Of a stretch of DNA of 64,000 nt, positions 56,321-64,000 are shown piece after piece. Position numbers and translations under genes: made by a program. The stretch covers positions 124,001 to 188,000 of the forward strand of contig CAYRNR010000002.1 of the NCBI GenBank assembly GCA_964425605.1, written 5' to 3'. Positions within the stretch are counted from its first letter, which is position 1. Each line of letters begins with the position of its first letter. The notes beneath the pieces are model-generated. The model was not told the DNA's origin. It did not search any database and saw only the letters and a program-made list of their open reading frames with translations. The DNA is from CAYRNR01 sp964425605 (GTDB lineage: Bacteria; Myxococcota_A; UBA796; UBA9615; CAYRNR01).

Positions 56321-57784
56321 TCAGTTTATCATGCTTGATTTGTTGTGGTCACAAGCAAAGCTGTCCGCAGACGCATCGCACCTGATGTTCCGTCTCCGAA
56401 GAGCCCCGCTACTACCCAGAAGAAGGGGAGCGGAGGTATGGCGACGCAGACCTTCCATCGATGTCGGGTGCCCTCCGAGCGTCTGCTCGAGAGCCGTCGC
56501 GATGCGGCTCATTCCGTCGTGGTCGGTGCGCGAGAAGGAGCGACTGCTCACCACGACGGGGAGGGGAGTGTGCTCGACCTCGAAATCCCAACGCCATCGT
56601 TCGGTCTCCAGCGCTGTCCCCCGCTGAAGCAACAGGGGAAACGCCCTGATCTCGGGAATGCGCATGCGGAGGCAGAACTCGACGGTCTCCATGAACGTAT
56701 CGAGGGTCTGGAGGGGCAGCCCATAGATCAGGGACACCTCGAAGGGAATCCCGCGACGGTGCAAGACGCCGATGGCGTGTTCGATGCGCCGGAGATTCAT
56801 CCCCCTGCGAACAGCGCGGCACTCGGCGGGGTGGATGGACTGGAGTCCGAACTCCGGGAAGACATCCAAGCCATGGCAGGCCTCGATGAACGACTCGGTG
56901 AGCGCTTCAAACCGTCCGTGGAAGTGTATGCGACCGCGAAAACCAGCGCGACGGAACTCGGTGAGGATGCGGGTGGAGCGCCCGCTTGAGTTGAACACGG
57001 GATCCAGAATGGAGACGCGCTCGACGCCTGCACGAGTGAGTCTCTGGATCTCCTCGAAGATCCGCTCCTCCGGGATCGGCTGCGGGACGGCGCGCAGGCC
57101 GGGGCGGGGGTACTGGCAATAGGAGCAACGGTATGGACACCCGCGCACGGTTTCTATCCTGGCGATGGTTCCGGAGCTCGCGTCGAGGGTTCCATCGATG
57201 TACGGAGAGGGCGCGCGGGTCAGATCGGCGACGGCGAACTCGACACGGTCGCAGTCACCCCGGACGTGTACCCCTCGAACGCCGCGCGGGTCATCCCCAC
57301 GAGCCACGGCACACAGGGCATCCTCGGCGTCCCCTCGAATGAACAGATCGACCTGCGGGTAGAGCGTGTCCAGGTTCGTCTGTGCGTAGGTGATCTGGGG
57401 ACCGCCCAGGATGATGCGGCCCGTGTAACCACGTTGTCGCATCTCTGCCAGAACTCGCTGCAGGAGCCCCTCGTTCCAGACGTAGGCGCCGATGGCGACG
57501 TCGGTTTCCACGCCAGGCTCACCGATCTGCTCGAAGATCGATCGGACACACTCGTCCGCGGTGAGTTGGGGCTCATTGGCCGGAAGCCGCACGGACACGC
57601 TATCCACGTCGGGCAGGCGGCCCAGCGCCGCCAGGAGAGAGGCGTGCCCCAGTGACAGGTCGGTGTCCCGGGCTCGTACCCAGTCCAGGGACACCAGCAC
57701 GACCTTCTTTCGCTCCTTGCCAGAGGGACCTCGGTGGTCCGCGCCGGTTGCAGGAACCCACTCCAATCCCGATCGAGCGCTCAT
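56321..57784 (-). CDS. Radical SAM protein with N-terminal B12-binding-like domain
   Basis: A 487-residue enzyme of the B12-binding-domain radical SAM group. Residues 28-165 form a Rossmann-like domain (VVLVSLDWVRARDTDLSLGH, IILGGPQITYAQT, DLFIRGDAED). It lacks the DxHxxG cobalamin His, so cobalamin binding is uncertain. The radical SAM cluster is bound by Cys216, Cys220 and Cys223 in RGCPYRCSYCQYP. FEVSLIYGLPLQTLDTF is the conserved later strand. Its ATG overlaps the stop of the DUF4258 gene (TGATG). The substrate is unknown; a modification role toward a small molecule or peptide is possible. Confidence 0.85.
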   Translation of the reverse strand: MSARSGLEWVPATGADHRGPSGKERKKVVLVSLDWVRARDTDLSLGHASLLAALGRLPDVDSVSVRLPANEPQLTADECVRSIFEQIGEPGVETDVAIGAYVWNEGLLQRVLAEMRQRGYTGRIILGGPQITYAQTNLDTLYPQVDLFIRGDAEDALCAVARGDDPRGVRGVHVRGDCDRVEFAVADLTRAPSPYIDGTLDASSGTIARIETVRGCPYRCSYCQYPRPGLRAVPQPIPEERIFEEIQRLTRAGVERVSILDPVFNSSGRSTRILTEFRRAGFRGRIHFHGRFEALTESFIEACHGLDVFPEFGLQSIHPAECRAVRRGMNLRRIEHAIGVLHRRGIPFEVSLIYGLPLQTLDTFMETVEFCLRMRIPEIRAFPLLLQRGTALETERWRWDFEVEHTPLPVVVSSRSFSRTDHDGMSRIATALEQTLGGHPTSMEGLRRHTSAPLLLGSSGALRRRNIRCDASADSFACDHNKSSMIN

Positions 57785-58092
57785 CAATGCCTCCACGCAC
57801 GACGTCGAGGAGGACGAGTGTTCGAGAAGCGACGGAGTTTCGAGGTGTCATCGGTGCGGATGACCGTGACCACGGTGTGATCCGCCGCCAGGACAACCGC
57901 GGTGTTCTCGAACTGGCGGAGGTCCGTGCCAGCCCTGAGAGCGCGAGCCACGTGACGGCGGCCCAGATGCCAGGCTCGGCGACCGTGGACCTGTCGAATG
58001 CACAGTCCCCAATCCAGGGTCGCCTCGATGGCTGCGAGGGAGATCCCTCGTTGTTGCGCGCGTCGCCGAGCGTGAGAAGAGATGGATTCCAT
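57784..58092 (-). CDS. DUF4258 protein, possible RNase-type toxin
   Basis: A 102-residue basic protein. SSHARRRAQQRGISLAAIEA is the DUF4258 opening (conserved His-Ala-x-x-R and Arg-Gly-Ile), then a strand pair around AWHLGRR and the closing VVLAADHTVVTVIRTDD. The fold is near that of BrnT/RelE-like toxins, though not all DUF4258 proteins are toxins. ATG 58092 has AAAGGAGG 6 bases upstream. It is translationally coupled to the radical SAM gene instead of to an obvious antitoxin. Confidence 0.78.
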   Translation of the reverse strand: MESISSHARRRAQQRGISLAAIEATLDWGLCIRQVHGRRAWHLGRRHVARALRAGTDLRQFENTAVVLAADHTVVTVIRTDDTSKLRRFSNTRPPRRRAWRH

Positions 58093-58170
58093 GTCGTCCT
58101 CCTTTGGAGCCTTCACTCACCATGAGTGCGGCTGGGGAGGACGTTTTCCCCGGATGGGGAGAAGGCGAGG

Positions 58171-61100
58171 TCAAACGCCGAGCATGCTCCAAGCGGCCCA
58201 GGACACATGGGAAGAGACGGAAACCCACCGCAACGCCCCCCCGAATCGTGCTTCGTCCGCACGAGCGGACTGAAGCTCCGCGATCTCCGCGTCGAGCTCG
58301 CCGCGGATGGCCGAGAGCTGGGTCAGCCTCAACGCATCACGGATTTCGTGACCTCCCTTGAATCGGCGCCGATACAGGTGCTGGACGAAGACCGATGTCT
58401 CTGCGTCCCCGATGGACCACGCCGGGGCGATCACGGTCCGGCACCCCAGGCTGAGTAGGCCGTGAGCGAGGCTTGCAGGCTCGGAGAGCAGGGCGCTGGA
58501 GACCGCGTCCGAGGCGCAACAACAAGCGAGCACGGCGGTCGCTCCCGGACGCAACACGCCATGTTCGGCCAGCCGACCGAGGGACACCCACCCGGCCGCG
58601 GTGTCTACGGAAGAAACCAGGAACGCGGCCTTCAGAAACTCGTCGGCGGAGGGGGCTGCCTTCCCGTGGCAGGCCACGTGCAGCCAATCGAGATCTCGAG
58701 CTTCCTCCAGGAACTGGTCTGGCGTGACCGGCCGACCGTGAGCGCCCATCACCATGGGAGCCTCGAAGTGTCGGGCGATCTCAGCCACCTCTTGCCTGGC
58801 GTGACGCAGGTGGGTCCGATGATGACCGCCCGGATCGGCCAGAAGTAGCGCCCGAAGGGGCTGTCCCAGCTCCTCCTGCCACTGTTCGGCATGCTGCGTC
58901 GACGGAAGGTAGGACAGGCCGAAGGACTCGAGGATCGGCACGTCCTGGTGGTCCCACGCGGCGTGGAAGGGGACCCTGGCCAGGGAGCCGCCCGGAACGA
59001 CCACGAGATGCTCGATCGATCGCTGATCCAGCGACGAGAACAGAGTGTCGGACGCGTCGAAACCCCCGTAGCCCCGAACCGCCCTCGTATCCGCGACTGC
59101 GGAGCCCCAGAAGCTCCTGAACAACGCTTTCCAGAGCGTCGGCGGAGGGGTCTGATCATGCTGCACTAGACCGTCCAGCCGATCCACGATCGTGGACAGC
59201 TCCTCGACGCGACAACGGAGCAACAACGTGGTAGCGAGCGCTTCGTCACCAGGAAGCCAGAGTTCTACCCCGACGCGTCCGTCATCTTCCTCGAACACGA
59301 CTGCCGCGGCACACCCTTCCGTGGATACCAGGTGCGCCAGTGGAGCCCTGTCCGGTGATTGATGCAACTGGCTACGCATGGCCGCTACCTCTTCGAGGTC
59401 GCGGCGGATTTCACGAAGACGCTCGTGACGCGGTTGGGGCAGCGAGCTACGAATCGCCGCGCTCTTGCGCGGTTGCCCCTGTGCGGTGACGACGTCGGCC
59501 TGGTGTTCTCGAAGCGGGACGATCTGTCGCGCAGCCCGTTCGGCATCCTCGATGCGATCCGCCTTGAGTGACAAGCGTGTGAGCAGCAAAGGAAGCTGAT
59601 CGAGCCCGTCCACGTCCCCATCGGTAGCAGGCAGACTCGCCAGAACCGAGGCCATCAGGCCATCCATCCTCTGAAAACCCCCGCAGCGCTTCGCTACAGC
59701 TCGCTGCACTCGGCGAGCGCGCCGCTTCAGGCGTTCCGCGACTTGAGGCTCCCCTTCGTTGGAGGCCTGTGCCGCCTCCTTGAGCAGCACCTCGCTGAAA
59801 ACGACCAGCGGTAGCGGCGGCCACGGCCAAGCAGCAGGAAGAAACGCCGCATGGGTAGAGGTACGCATGGCCTGGACCTGCCGGAGCGCGGCCCGAACAT
59901 GGCAGCGGGCGGTAGCCAAATCGGAGTTCCTCAGGGCCATGCGGGCTAACAACGCCGCTGCCACCATTCTCACAGGGGATGCTTCCTCGTTCTCGGCGGG
60001 AAGCTCAACCACTCGTTCCAGTACGACCTGAATCTCTCCGTCGGCCAGTGCCTCGGTAGACACGCTCTCTGGGCAGCCCGCATCCAGCAAAATCGACGCC
60101 CGCATCAGAGCGCAACGGACCTCGAATGGCGCCTCGATGCCCAAACTCGCACGTGCCTCTTCCGCGGCAGCGAGAGCCGCCTCGGTGTCTCCGATTCGCC
60201 GCAACAAATCAGCACGAATCAGTCCCGCACGGTACACGAAGGAAGATTTATCGAGATAAGGACGCAGCTTCAAAGACGATGGTGGGGCTATCCAGGTGGT
60301 TTCCTCGGCAAGCTCTTTCCTGGCGGCCTGGATCTCTTCCTCGGGCAGCTTGGCCAGAGCCATCGCCGACTCGACCACACGTAGGGCGACATGTGGGTCG
60401 AGAGCGGTCAGGGAGGACACCAACGTGGCCAAGGGCCATGGATACCGTTCGGGCTCAGCGATGAGAAAGCTCCGCAAGTCTGCCAGGATGATGGCGAGCC
60501 CCTCCTGCGGACGAAGCTCGTGATCCCCAGCGATGGCACAGAGCATTTCCAGTTGTGCCCGGCTCCCGAAGTCCATGTCCCAGGACTCTTCAGTGAGCGC
60601 CTCCGACAAGCACTCCCGCGCCTCCGGGTAGTGCTTCAGCTCCACGGCAATGCTCCCCTGGGTCGCTTTGACACGGGCACGGAGGAGTTCCCGATCGAGA
60701 AGCTGGCGTATCTCGTCCGTTGGGCCCGGCGATGGATCGTCGGGGTGCTTCATGGCCACTCGTTCGACATCCCACTCTGGGAGTTCGTCCAGGTGGGATT
60801 CGACAGCGCGGAGGATTTTCAACGCCGACTCTGGGTCGCTGAAGCGCATCTTCCCCGCGACTGCGGTTCGAATGACCAGCACCTGCGCAGCCAGGGGTAC
60901 GTTCCCGAACTTCTCGACGAGGAGACGTGGCAAGGGAGTGGGCAGCAACCTCGTGCTCCCATCCGGAAATTCATGCTCGTGGAGCACGAAGGCGGACGTT
61001 TCTTCCGCCGGCCAGATCGGGATCTCACGGAGGATCGCTTCGGCCCGACGCGGCTCGCCGAAGTCTGCGAGGAGGGTTCCGACGAGGACTGCGTCCCACT

Positions 61101-61524
61101 GCGCGTCCATGTCCGTCGGCCCGTCAGGGTACAGCTCCAGATAGAGGGCCTCCGCTTCCTCGGCGCGTCGGGAGGAGAAGAATCGACCGAGACAACCTCG
61201 CCGGAACGCAAAGAGGAGCTTCGGATCGTTCAGCTCGTTGTCGAACCGCGCGAGCCAGCCCTCGCCGAACTCTTCCATGGCCCGCGCGCGCAGCTCGACT
61301 GCACGCGCCGCGGACGCCGCAGCCGCCGAGACGTCGCCAAGTTCTTCGTGCCGGACGGCAACGAGGACCGCCCCGAAAAACTGCCAGAAAGCGGTCGCTT
61401 GCTCATCGGGTTCGGCGGTCGAGGATGGCTCGGCCGCCTGCGCCCTCTCGTAGGCCTCCCTTGCCTGCTCCATGTCTCCGGCGAGGAAGGCATCGACGAA
61501 CTGTTTCAGCAGCTCACCGGACAT
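58171..61524 (-). CDS. CHAT-domain (caspase-like) protease with helical N-terminal region
   Basis: A 1117-residue protein. The C-terminal CHAT domain (about residues 800-1117) has the catalytic His953 in LHVACHG and a Cys triplet 1001-1003 in VLACCCAS, of which one (probably 1002) is the nucleophile. AEHGVLRPGATA, GLLSLGCRTVIAPAWSIGD and FVQHLYRRRF are typical CHAT strands. Residues 1-750 are helical and TPR-like (FVDAFLAGDMEQAREAYERA, SAARAVELRARAMEEFGEGW). CHAT proteases cut specific partner proteins, for instance gasdermins or Csx30. ATG 61524 overlaps the preceding sigma-like gene by 11 bases, marking that gene product as the likely partner. Confidence 0.88.
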   Translation of the reverse strand: MSGELLKQFVDAFLAGDMEQAREAYERAQAAEPSSTAEPDEQATAFWQFFGAVLVAVRHEELGDVSAAAASAARAVELRARAMEEFGEGWLARFDNELNDPKLLFAFRRGCLGRFFSSRRAEEAEALYLELYPDGPTDMDAQWDAVLVGTLLADFGEPRRAEAILREIPIWPAEETSAFVLHEHEFPDGSTRLLPTPLPRLLVEKFGNVPLAAQVLVIRTAVAGKMRFSDPESALKILRAVESHLDELPEWDVERVAMKHPDDPSPGPTDEIRQLLDRELLRARVKATQGSIAVELKHYPEARECLSEALTEESWDMDFGSRAQLEMLCAIAGDHELRPQEGLAIILADLRSFLIAEPERYPWPLATLVSSLTALDPHVALRVVESAMALAKLPEEEIQAARKELAEETTWIAPPSSLKLRPYLDKSSFVYRAGLIRADLLRRIGDTEAALAAAEEARASLGIEAPFEVRCALMRASILLDAGCPESVSTEALADGEIQVVLERVVELPAENEEASPVRMVAAALLARMALRNSDLATARCHVRAALRQVQAMRTSTHAAFLPAAWPWPPLPLVVFSEVLLKEAAQASNEGEPQVAERLKRRARRVQRAVAKRCGGFQRMDGLMASVLASLPATDGDVDGLDQLPLLLTRLSLKADRIEDAERAARQIVPLREHQADVVTAQGQPRKSAAIRSSLPQPRHERLREIRRDLEEVAAMRSQLHQSPDRAPLAHLVSTEGCAAAVVFEEDDGRVGVELWLPGDEALATTLLLRCRVEELSTIVDRLDGLVQHDQTPPPTLWKALFRSFWGSAVADTRAVRGYGGFDASDTLFSSLDQRSIEHLVVVPGGSLARVPFHAAWDHQDVPILESFGLSYLPSTQHAEQWQEELGQPLRALLLADPGGHHRTHLRHARQEVAEIARHFEAPMVMGAHGRPVTPDQFLEEARDLDWLHVACHGKAAPSADEFLKAAFLVSSVDTAAGWVSLGRLAEHGVLRPGATAVLACCCASDAVSSALLSEPASLAHGLLSLGCRTVIAPAWSIGDAETSVFVQHLYRRRFKGGHEIRDALRLTQLSAIRGELDAEIAELQSARADEARFGGALRWVSVSSHVSWAAWSMLGV

Positions 61525-63559
61525 CGGGAGTCACCGTGTAAGAGCCCATGACAACCCGTCGTACCTCTACGTCTGAAACTCCGAGGGCGTCGAGGATGGA
61601 CTCCACGCCGGCGGCATTCTCGAGGGCAGCCAGGCCGTCGGTATCCAGTTCTCGTGCGAGCACCACCAACAGCACGCGATGTTCGCCCGGCTCCGGTCCT
61701 GGAGCGGATTCGAGGCTTTTTCCAGCATCGACCCGCGTCCATTTTCCAGTGGCCTGGGTCGGCGACACCAGCTGCAAAGGCGCTCCAGGCGGGCCGTGGA
61801 AGACGAGAGTCGGCGCCAGGTCGAGTTCCTCGGGGAACGCAGTGGACGGCACCTGGACGCGACGAGGCTCTGCGGATTCCTGTCGCACCGCGCCGGAGAA
61901 CACGAGGTCGATCTCGACCACGTCGGCGAGGTTCTGGAAGAACACTCGAAGCCGGCCCGTCCAGGAAGGCGTCTCCCAGCGCGACAGCGCACGTTCAGTT
62001 ACGAGCGAAGCCGCCGTGGCGAGTCGATGGCAACGGGGACGGTTGCAGCCCATCAGGTGGATCGCCAGCTGGCGAGCGCGCTCCCTGGGTAGCGAATCCA
62101 TCCCGTAGGCCACGAGATCCTCGTCGCGGGGATGCTCCTCCGGCGGTGAGCCACCGAACAACGAGTCGCCGCCGCCACCCTTCCGACCCCGGTCGTCGTG
62201 CCCCATCTTCTTGCGCTCCTTGGCCAGGTACTTGTCGATCCCGAGGCCCGCTTCCAGGGTGCTGCGCTTGAAGCGGAACTCACTGCGGTTGAGCAGGCCA
62301 TCGGGTGCGACAAGCGGGCCGAGCAGGTGGGCGGCTGCAGCATTCCGCCGGCGTGTCACCTCGCGAGGCCCGTGAGTCAGCCCGAGACGTTCGCGGACCT
62401 CCTTGGCGTCGTGTCGGAAGACGGGCAGCGTAACTTTGTGCATGCGATCGAAGTCCGAGCTCTCGAGGATCCGAAGCCCATCCAGTTCGAGGACCTCCGA
62501 GGTCTGTCGCAGCAACCGTTCGTACAGGACCGCGAAGCGGAAGCACGCATCTGCGGTCCGTTTGGAGAGCGTCGAAGGAGTCCAATCATACTCGTGCCGC
62601 AACCACGTCCGCATGCCCTCGCTGTCGACATCGGCGACCTGCATGCGAAGCAGGATCTCCAGCGTCGGATGGATCGCTTTGAGATCGAGCATCGCCTCGG
62701 CCAGGCGCGTCCTGCACTCCTCGAGCCGCAGGTCCTCGTCCCCGTGCGCCACGCTGCCCTTGGAGGCTTCGCCAGCCAGGAACTCGTCCGGCGCCGGGTC
62801 CACCCTCTCGAAGCCCTTGCGGTTCTCCCACGCCGCGGGCCTGGCCGCCCTACCCCACCCCAGCAGAAATCCAGGCACCCACGCGGTCAGAAAGGCTCGC
62901 GCGTCGGGGTAGCGCATCTTGGCCGGGTCGACCGAGCCGGTCAGCAGGCTCGCGAGCGCCTCGTCGACCTTCCTGTCGATCTCCCACGTCTCATCTCCCT
63001 GCGGCAGCTTTCCCTCCCCAACCACGAAGCGCGCCATGATCAGCGCTGTCCGGACGAGGTCTCGGGGATTGCAGGGCTGGTCGAGTAGCTTCCGACGCCC
63101 CTCGGCCGAGCTCAGCAGGCTGCACCGTCCCAGGCCGCTGTCGTACTCGCTGCAGTCCTGACAGACACGCAGAACCGTGCGCAGCCGCCTGTTGTGTTCG
63201 GGAGCCATCGATCGGGCTGCTGAATCCCCGTCGCCGGACGCACCCAATGACCAACCGTCCATCCACTCCGTGTTCATGTCGAGTTCCTCTCGCAAGACAC
63301 TCCGCGACGCTTCATGGTCAGTAGGTGCGGGCTGAACGCCCATTTTCCCCAATTCGTCACCTTTCTGGATATCCCAATCCAGCCCGAGCCCCAACCAGGC
63401 CGCCCGTGCACGCATCACCGCCCACGCGAACTCCCGTCGCTGCTGCAGCGTCGTTGCACGCATGGACGAGATGAGAGCGGCCTTTTGCCGCTCCCGCAGG
63501 AACGGGCATTGTTCGATGAGGGCGTCGAGACAGCGTTCGGGTCTGACGAGCGGGTCCAT
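61514..63559 (-). CDS. Sigma-70-like protein fused to an anti-sigma-type zinc finger, CHAT partner
   Basis: A 681-residue protein. Residues 133-163 hold Cys133, 136, 146 and 163 (CQDC...GRC...PC), a probable metal site. Residues 215-255 and 277-352 look like degenerate sigma-70 regions 2 and 4; the second has LAEAMLDLKAIHPTLEILL and WTPSTLSKRTADACFRF in the position of the recognition helix. Residues 480-515 resemble an anti-sigma ZAS/zf-HC2 finger: HPRDEDLVAYGMDSLPRERA then His501, Cys505, Cys510. A beta-rich C-terminal domain follows. ATG 63559 has GGGAGG 8 bases upstream; longer in-frame starts lack a site. The sigma assignment is by eye and moderate. Confidence 0.65.
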   Translation of the reverse strand: MDPLVRPERCLDALIEQCPFLRERQKAALISSMRATTLQQRREFAWAVMRARAAWLGLGLDWDIQKGDELGKMGVQPAPTDHEASRSVLREELDMNTEWMDGWSLGASGDGDSAARSMAPEHNRRLRTVLRVCQDCSEYDSGLGRCSLLSSAEGRRKLLDQPCNPRDLVRTALIMARFVVGEGKLPQGDETWEIDRKVDEALASLLTGSVDPAKMRYPDARAFLTAWVPGFLLGWGRAARPAAWENRKGFERVDPAPDEFLAGEASKGSVAHGDEDLRLEECRTRLAEAMLDLKAIHPTLEILLRMQVADVDSEGMRTWLRHEYDWTPSTLSKRTADACFRFAVLYERLLRQTSEVLELDGLRILESSDFDRMHKVTLPVFRHDAKEVRERLGLTHGPREVTRRRNAAAAHLLGPLVAPDGLLNRSEFRFKRSTLEAGLGIDKYLAKERKKMGHDDRGRKGGGGDSLFGGSPPEEHPRDEDLVAYGMDSLPRERARQLAIHLMGCNRPRCHRLATAASLVTERALSRWETPSWTGRLRVFFQNLADVVEIDLVFSGAVRQESAEPRRVQVPSTAFPEELDLAPTLVFHGPPGAPLQLVSPTQATGKWTRVDAGKSLESAPGPEPGEHRVLLVVLARELDTDGLAALENAAGVESILDALGVSDVEVRRVVMGSYTVTPDVR

Positions 63560-63677
63560 GGGCACAACCTCCCCCCCAGGGAGGCTAGCTCCCCGGGGTT
63601 TCATCTCTCGTAGGCTGCTGCCAGGCGGTCGTTTTCCCGGTACGGATCCGCGGGGGTGGCGAAGTACACTGATCGCC

Positions 63678-64000
63678 ATGAACACCACCCCCTTCCCCAT
63701 CACCCCGATCCGCAAGCTGCGCAGGGACGCCGAACGCGCGTCCAGACTGCCCGATCACGTACCCGAGGGCTGGAGCAAATCCACCGTCGATCCCACGCAC
63801 CTCCTCGACTGCTTTCCCACCCTCCGCCTGAAGCCGGGTTGCCGCCTCTGCGCCTACCAGTACCACTCCGGCGGCAACGGCAACGGATTCATCTGGGGAT
63901 TGCCGGACGGGGCCAGGTTTCCCGACCCCGAGAGGTGCCCACGGCTCGAAGACGTGTTCCTGGAACCTCCGAAACCACCGGAGGCGGTACACGTCCTGGA
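63678..64000 (+). CDS. Hypothetical protein, 3'-truncated by window end
   Basis: An open frame from ATG 63678 runs to the window edge without a stop (107 codons). The translation begins MNTTPFPITPIRKLRRDAER and includes LLDCFPTLRLKPGCRLCAYQ, then YHSGGNGNGFIWGLPDG, whose Gly/Asn-rich core looks conserved. Third-position GC is high as in neighbours, which supports coding. It is divergent from the sigma-like gene with 118 bp between them, so it could share regulation with the CHAT pair. The family is not recognised. Confidence 0.65.
   Translation, partial: MNTTPFPITPIRKLRRDAERASRLPDHVPEGWSKSTVDPTHLLDCFPTLRLKPGCRLCAYQYHSGGNGNGFIWGLPDGARFPDPERCPRLEDVFLEPPKPPEAVHVL

Overview
The window is GC-rich DNA from a bacterium that looks like a Myxococcota or other former Deltaproteobacteria lineage. 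The signs are lipoproteins with Asp-rich (DDDDS) linkers, many Cys/Asp MopE-type repeats ending in DNDCDG or DDDCDG, C-terminal sorting tails of the form GGGCxC, membrane helix, Arg cluster, and a Ser/Thr kinase-STAND-WD40 protein. It contains one 100-N assembly gap (52819-52918), and the genes at both edges are cut or possibly cut. No rRNA, intact tRNA, CRISPR array, insertion sequence or integrase gene was seen.

Left part (1-26.5 kb). After a methyltransferase comes a complete, translationally coupled oleABCD operon for head-to-head long-chain olefin synthesis. Next is an operon of two DUF1538 membrane proteins and a P-II-like regulator. A minus-strand M28 peptidase lipoprotein follows; its frame is interrupted by one TGA, directly followed by a hairpin shaped like a bacterial SECIS element. 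Then come M55 and GNAT enzymes, a WG-repeat protein, a YcaQ/AlkX-type DNA glycosylase, a SIMPL protein and a beta-helix surface protein. A tetR-molybdopterin oxidoreductase operon has a 26-bp perfect palindrome in front of it. An acyl-CoA dehydrogenase follows behind a FadR-type palindrome, and then a second tetR coupled to a two-module flavodoxin-fold protein.

Centre (26.4-45.9 kb). A 1231-residue MopE-repeat lipoprotein is followed by a DMT permease, then an AraC regulator coupled to a 1509-residue kinase-STAND-WD40 protein. Two small secreted proteins precede a glycyl radical enzyme that carries an N-terminal SCP2-like lipid-binding domain; its activase is coupled to it. From 41529 to 45833 two perfect 25-bp direct copies of a tRNA segment flank 4.3 kb holding an AlbA_2/Schlafen-type ATPase regulator and an FG-GAP surface protein. 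Short repeated motifs lie just inside both ends. This has the layout of an integrated element without its own recombinase.

Right part (45.9-64 kb). VWA, M3-peptidase, lipase-like, LamG/MopE and other surface or periplasmic genes come first. A dense minus-strand block follows: a sigma-like/zinc-finger protein overlapping a CHAT protease, a DUF4258 protein coupled to a radical SAM enzyme, and hipBA. The CHAT plus sigma/anti-sigma-like pair resembles, in layout only, the TPR-CHAT/Csx30/sigma module of type III-E CRISPR and is a good candidate for an undescribed protease-gated transcription or defence system. The candidate selenoprotein and the SCP2-glycyl radical fusion are the other leading novelties.
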